A stretch of DNA of 64,000 nt. It comes from Gammaproteobacteria bacterium. Lineage in GTDB: Bacteria > Pseudomonadota > Gammaproteobacteria > Pseudomonadales > Pseudohongiellaceae. The DNA lies in NCBI GenBank assembly GCA_041395725.1, contig JAWKZW010000001.1, positions 992,001 to 1,056,000 on the forward strand. The letters run 5' to 3'. Positions 61,984-64,000 of the stretch are shown piece after piece. The translations under genes and the position numbers were made by a program. The notes beneath the pieces are model-generated. The model did no database searches. It worked only from the letters and a program-made list of their open reading frames with translations, and was not told where the DNA came from. The number at the start of each line of letters is the position of its first letter. The stretch's first letter is position 1.

Positions 61984-62043
61984 CCAACAAATCAATCAAG
62001 GACTCAGCACTGCGTGCTGAGCCCATTATCCAAGGCGTTATGC
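61978..62043 (+). repeat. attC: attC site of cassette 4
   Basis: R'' ACATAAC (61978-61984) matches the cassette 4 start GTTATGT. The new R' is GTTATGC (62037-62043). The central hairpin is GGACTCAGCAC/GTGCTGAGCCC. Confidence 0.85.
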
Positions 62044-62052
62044 ATATAGCCT

Positions 62053-62463
62053 ATGAGTAGCGTCACGTTAGATGAAGTAATTGATTTTGCTGAGACCGAG
62101 CTGGGGAAACTTGGAACGCCTATATCCGGTGACACCGCTCTAGCTCACGACTTTGCTATTAGCGGTCTTGATGGGAAAGAGTTTATGGAGTCATTTGCTG
62201 CTAATTACCATGTTTCGCTGGAAGATTTCGATTGGATTGATTATTTCGGTGCCGAAGGGGTTGGGTTTTTCGCACCATTTGGCTTACTAATTTATTTATA
62301 CCAACGCTATGTAGTGAAAATCCCCGCAAGGGATCTTGTAGAGCTACCTGAAATTACGCTAGATCATTTAGTTTTGTGCGCAAATCGTGGCAAATGGGAG
62401 GCTCCGAAAATGCATAACAATCGGCTCAAGACAGGACGGGGCACTGCGCGCCCCGCCCCTTAG
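62053..62463 (+). CDS. Cassette 5: DUF1493-like protein reading through its attC
   Basis: The 136-residue product resembles the DUF1493/acyl-carrier-like group (VTLDEVIDFAETELGKLGTP ... DWIDYFGAEGVGFFAPF). The frame continues through the attC (residues KMHNNRLKTGRGTARPAP) and stops only at TAG 62461, so the attC encodes the C-terminus. Confidence 0.65.
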   Translation: MSSVTLDEVIDFAETELGKLGTPISGDTALAHDFAISGLDGKEFMESFAANYHVSLEDFDWIDYFGAEGVGFFAPFGLLIYLYQRYVVKIPARDLVELPEITLDHLVLCANRGKWEAPKMHNNRLKTGRGTARPAP

Positions 62464-62477
62464 CATGGGCGTTGAGG
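62412..62477 (+). repeat. attC: attC site of cassette 5, abutting the IS
   Basis: R'' GCATAAC (62412-62418) matches the cassette 5 start GTTATGC. The final R' reads GTTGAGG (62471-62477), which is not a clean GTTRRRY core; the IS probably begins inside or just after it. Confidence 0.7.
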
Positions 62478-64000
62478 CTGTAGAAAAACCCCTATACCGT
62501 TCGTTCTGATATATAATGTAGCCCTCACAGACAAAGAGGCTTTTCTGTTGCCTAACTTCAAACATTACGATTACAACCAGTCTTCTATGGTTGTCATCAA
62601 CTACGAAGACCAGCTCCAGCCCGGTACTTTCGAGCACACCATCCACCACCTGATCGATAACAAGCTGGACCTGTCCGTTTTTCATCCCAACTACCGCAAT
62701 GATGACAATGGCCGCCCGGCCTACGACCCGGCGATTCTGCTGAAGATCATCCTCTTCGCCTACTCCAAGGGCATTACTTCCAGCCGCGAGATACAGTGGT
62801 GCTGCGAGACCAACATCCTGTTCAAGGCTCTGTCCTGCGACAGCGTGCCCCACTTCACCACCATCGCGCATTTTGTCAGTACCCATACCGATGAGATCGA
62901 AGCCCTGTTCGAACAGATTCTGCTGGTCTGCCACCAACAGGGGCTGCTGGGCAATGAACTGTTTGCCATCGACGGCTGCAAGATGCCCTCCAATGCCGCC
63001 AAGGAGTGGTCCGGCACATTCAAGGAACTTGAGGAGAAGCGTGACAAGATCCGGCGTCGCATCCGCCATCAGTTAACCGAGCACCGGCGCCTGGACAAGC
63101 AGGATCCGGACAACCAGGCCCGGGTTGAGCGTTCGAAACAGACCCTGGAAACGCTCGATAAGGCCTGCGACCGCATCGACCGCTTCCTAAAGCAGGCGGC
63201 CCCAAGGATGGGACAAGGTCGCCGGCGCAAGGAAGTGAAGAGTAATATCACCGACAATGAAAGTGCCAAGATGACCACCAGCAAGGGCACGATCCAGGGG
63301 TATAACGGGGTTGCAACGGTCGACGGCAAGCATCAGGTCATTGTGGACGCCCAGGCTTTTGGGGAAGGCCAGGAACACCATACCCTACAACCGGTTATCG
63401 AGGCAGTCCGGGGACGCCTCAAGAAACTCAAGATCAACAGGAACCTCAGCAAGACCGGCACGGTAATCACTGCTGATACTGGCTTTGCCAATGAAGCCAA
63501 CATGAAATACCTGAAGGATAACGGCCTCAATGCCTATATCCCGGACAACCAGTTCCGCAGCCGCGATCCCCGCTTTGCGGATCACAAAAACAAGTACGGC
63601 AAGAAGCCGGCAGTAACCGGCAAGCCCTGGGGCGGAGACAAGAAGAAGGCCGTTATCCCCGGCAGTGAGTTTACCTTTGATGCCAAGGCGCTGGTCTGCA
63701 TCTGCCCCCAGGGAGAGACGCTCAGCTATAACGGAACCCGCACCAATGCCCAGGGTGACAAAGTGGCTTACTTCGAGGGACGCTTATTACAATGCCGACA
63801 CTGTCCGAGGAAGAAGGCTTGTATGCACAACCCGGAATCCGCTGACCACCGAAAGGGGCATGGCAGGCAGGTGTCCTTTGTCCTAAAGCAAGCCGGCAAG
63901 CGGGAGTCCAGCACCCCGTATACCGACTGGATGAAGGCCAGGGTTGATAGTGAGCAAGGTAAGGAAATTTATGGGCACCGGATGTCGGTGGTGGAGCCGG
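62478..64000 (+). mobile_element. IS1182-type insertion sequence (right end outside window)
   Basis: The element begins near GGCTGTAGAAAAACCCC (62476-), directly after GTTGA of the last attC core. It carries one transposase gene to the window end. The right terminal repeat is not in view. Confidence 0.75.
62548..64000 (+). CDS. IS1182 family transposase (3' partial)
   Basis: The TTG start at 62548 has AGAGGC upstream; ATG 62587 is an alternative. The 484 codons in view encode a DDE transposase: DG in FAIDGCKMPSNAAKEW, DTG in VITADTGFANEANM, and the catalytic glutamate region YGHRMSVVEP at the window edge. The domain order matches IS1182. It has inserted at the end of the integron array. The stop codon is outside the window. 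Confidence 0.9.
   Translation, partial: MPNFKHYDYNQSSMVVINYEDQLQPGTFEHTIHHLIDNKLDLSVFHPNYRNDDNGRPAYDPAILLKIILFAYSKGITSSREIQWCCETNILFKALSCDSVPHFTTIAHFVSTHTDEIEALFEQILLVCHQQGLLGNELFAIDGCKMPSNAAKEWSGTFKELEEKRDKIRRRIRHQLTEHRRLDKQDPDNQARVERSKQTLETLDKACDRIDRFLKQAAPRMGQGRRRKEVKSNITDNESAKMTTSKGTIQGYNGVATVDGKHQVIVDAQAFGEGQEHHTLQPVIEAVRGRLKKLKINRNLSKTGTVITADTGFANEANMKYLKDNGLNAYIPDNQFRSRDPRFADHKNKYGKKPAVTGKPWGGDKKKAVIPGSEFTFDAKALVCICPQGETLSYNGTRTNAQGDKVAYFEGRLLQCRHCPRKKACMHNPESADHRKGHGRQVSFVLKQAGKRESSTPYTDWMKARVDSEQGKEIYGHRMSVVEP

Noticed and set aside
1..64000. CRISPR array
   Set aside because: No regularly spaced direct repeats of the right length; the only arrays are 8-bp tandem repeats and attC sites.

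Overview
The window looks like chromosome of a GC-rich, aerobic, probably marine gammaproteobacterium. The reasons are the Vibrio/Alteromonad-type TonB2 operon (DUF3450, TtpC, ExbB, ExbD, TonB, TPR), TonB-dependent receptors, two PQQ-dehydrogenase loci, many exported c-type cytochromes and hydrolases, SlyX, and an integron integrase with an attC array. No rRNA, tRNA or CRISPR was seen. The genus cannot be fixed from this sequence.

Layout. 1-7.5 kb: a partial duplicated-repeat secreted protein, a DUF2490 outer-membrane protein, a BlaI/BlaR1-type regulator pair, a TonB receptor with a HupE/UreJ-like permease and a small accessory protein, and an exported RidA homologue. 7.5-17 kb: an SLC13/TrkA-C transporter, a Tat-exported PhoD-like phosphatase, a membrane-anchored acidic protein, a HIT protein whose 3' end lies in a dispersed repeat, a lone molybdopterin oxidoreductase large subunit, and a PPP-like phosphatase. 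17-25 kb: an exported M20 peptidase, a diheme cytochrome plus PQQ dehydrogenase pair, a second diheme cytochrome, cytochrome c' and a sodium-solute symporter. 25-31 kb: slyX, small secreted proteins, an amidohydrolase lipoprotein and a saccharopine-dehydrogenase-like reductase. 31-36 kb: the complete, translationally coupled TonB2 energy-transduction operon. 36-44.6 kb: quinone oxidoreductase and an ABA4-like protein, a Tat-exported linalool-dehydratase-like protein, a merP-merT pair in which merP carries an in-frame UGA, an EamA permease, an alpha/beta hydrolase and a double cupin.

44.9-54.8 kb is a one-directional cluster on the minus strand. In transcription order it holds a heme c/PHM-like type II copper monooxygenase fusion, an Ig-like secreted protein, two PAL-like NHL propellers that keep three candidate zinc histidines, a PQQ dehydrogenase and a methionine-rich TonB receptor. 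This resembles a bacterial, periplasmic, split version of the eukaryotic PHM/PAL peptide-amidating chemistry, with a heme as possible electron donor and a copper-type receptor nearby. It is the best candidate for an undescribed system.

55-64 kb: an exported HpcH/HpaI aldolase homologue, a 5'-truncated repeat-protein fragment, a large membrane protein, then a chromosomal integron (intI, attI junction, five cassettes whose attC cores match in register). An IS1182-type element interrupts the array at the right edge.

Two things are easily missed. One is the merP gene, where UGA replaces the first cysteine of the metal-binding motif and is followed by a SECIS-like hairpin, making it a probable selenoprotein. 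The other is a pair of dispersed MITE-like repeats plus several long perfect intergenic inverted repeats.
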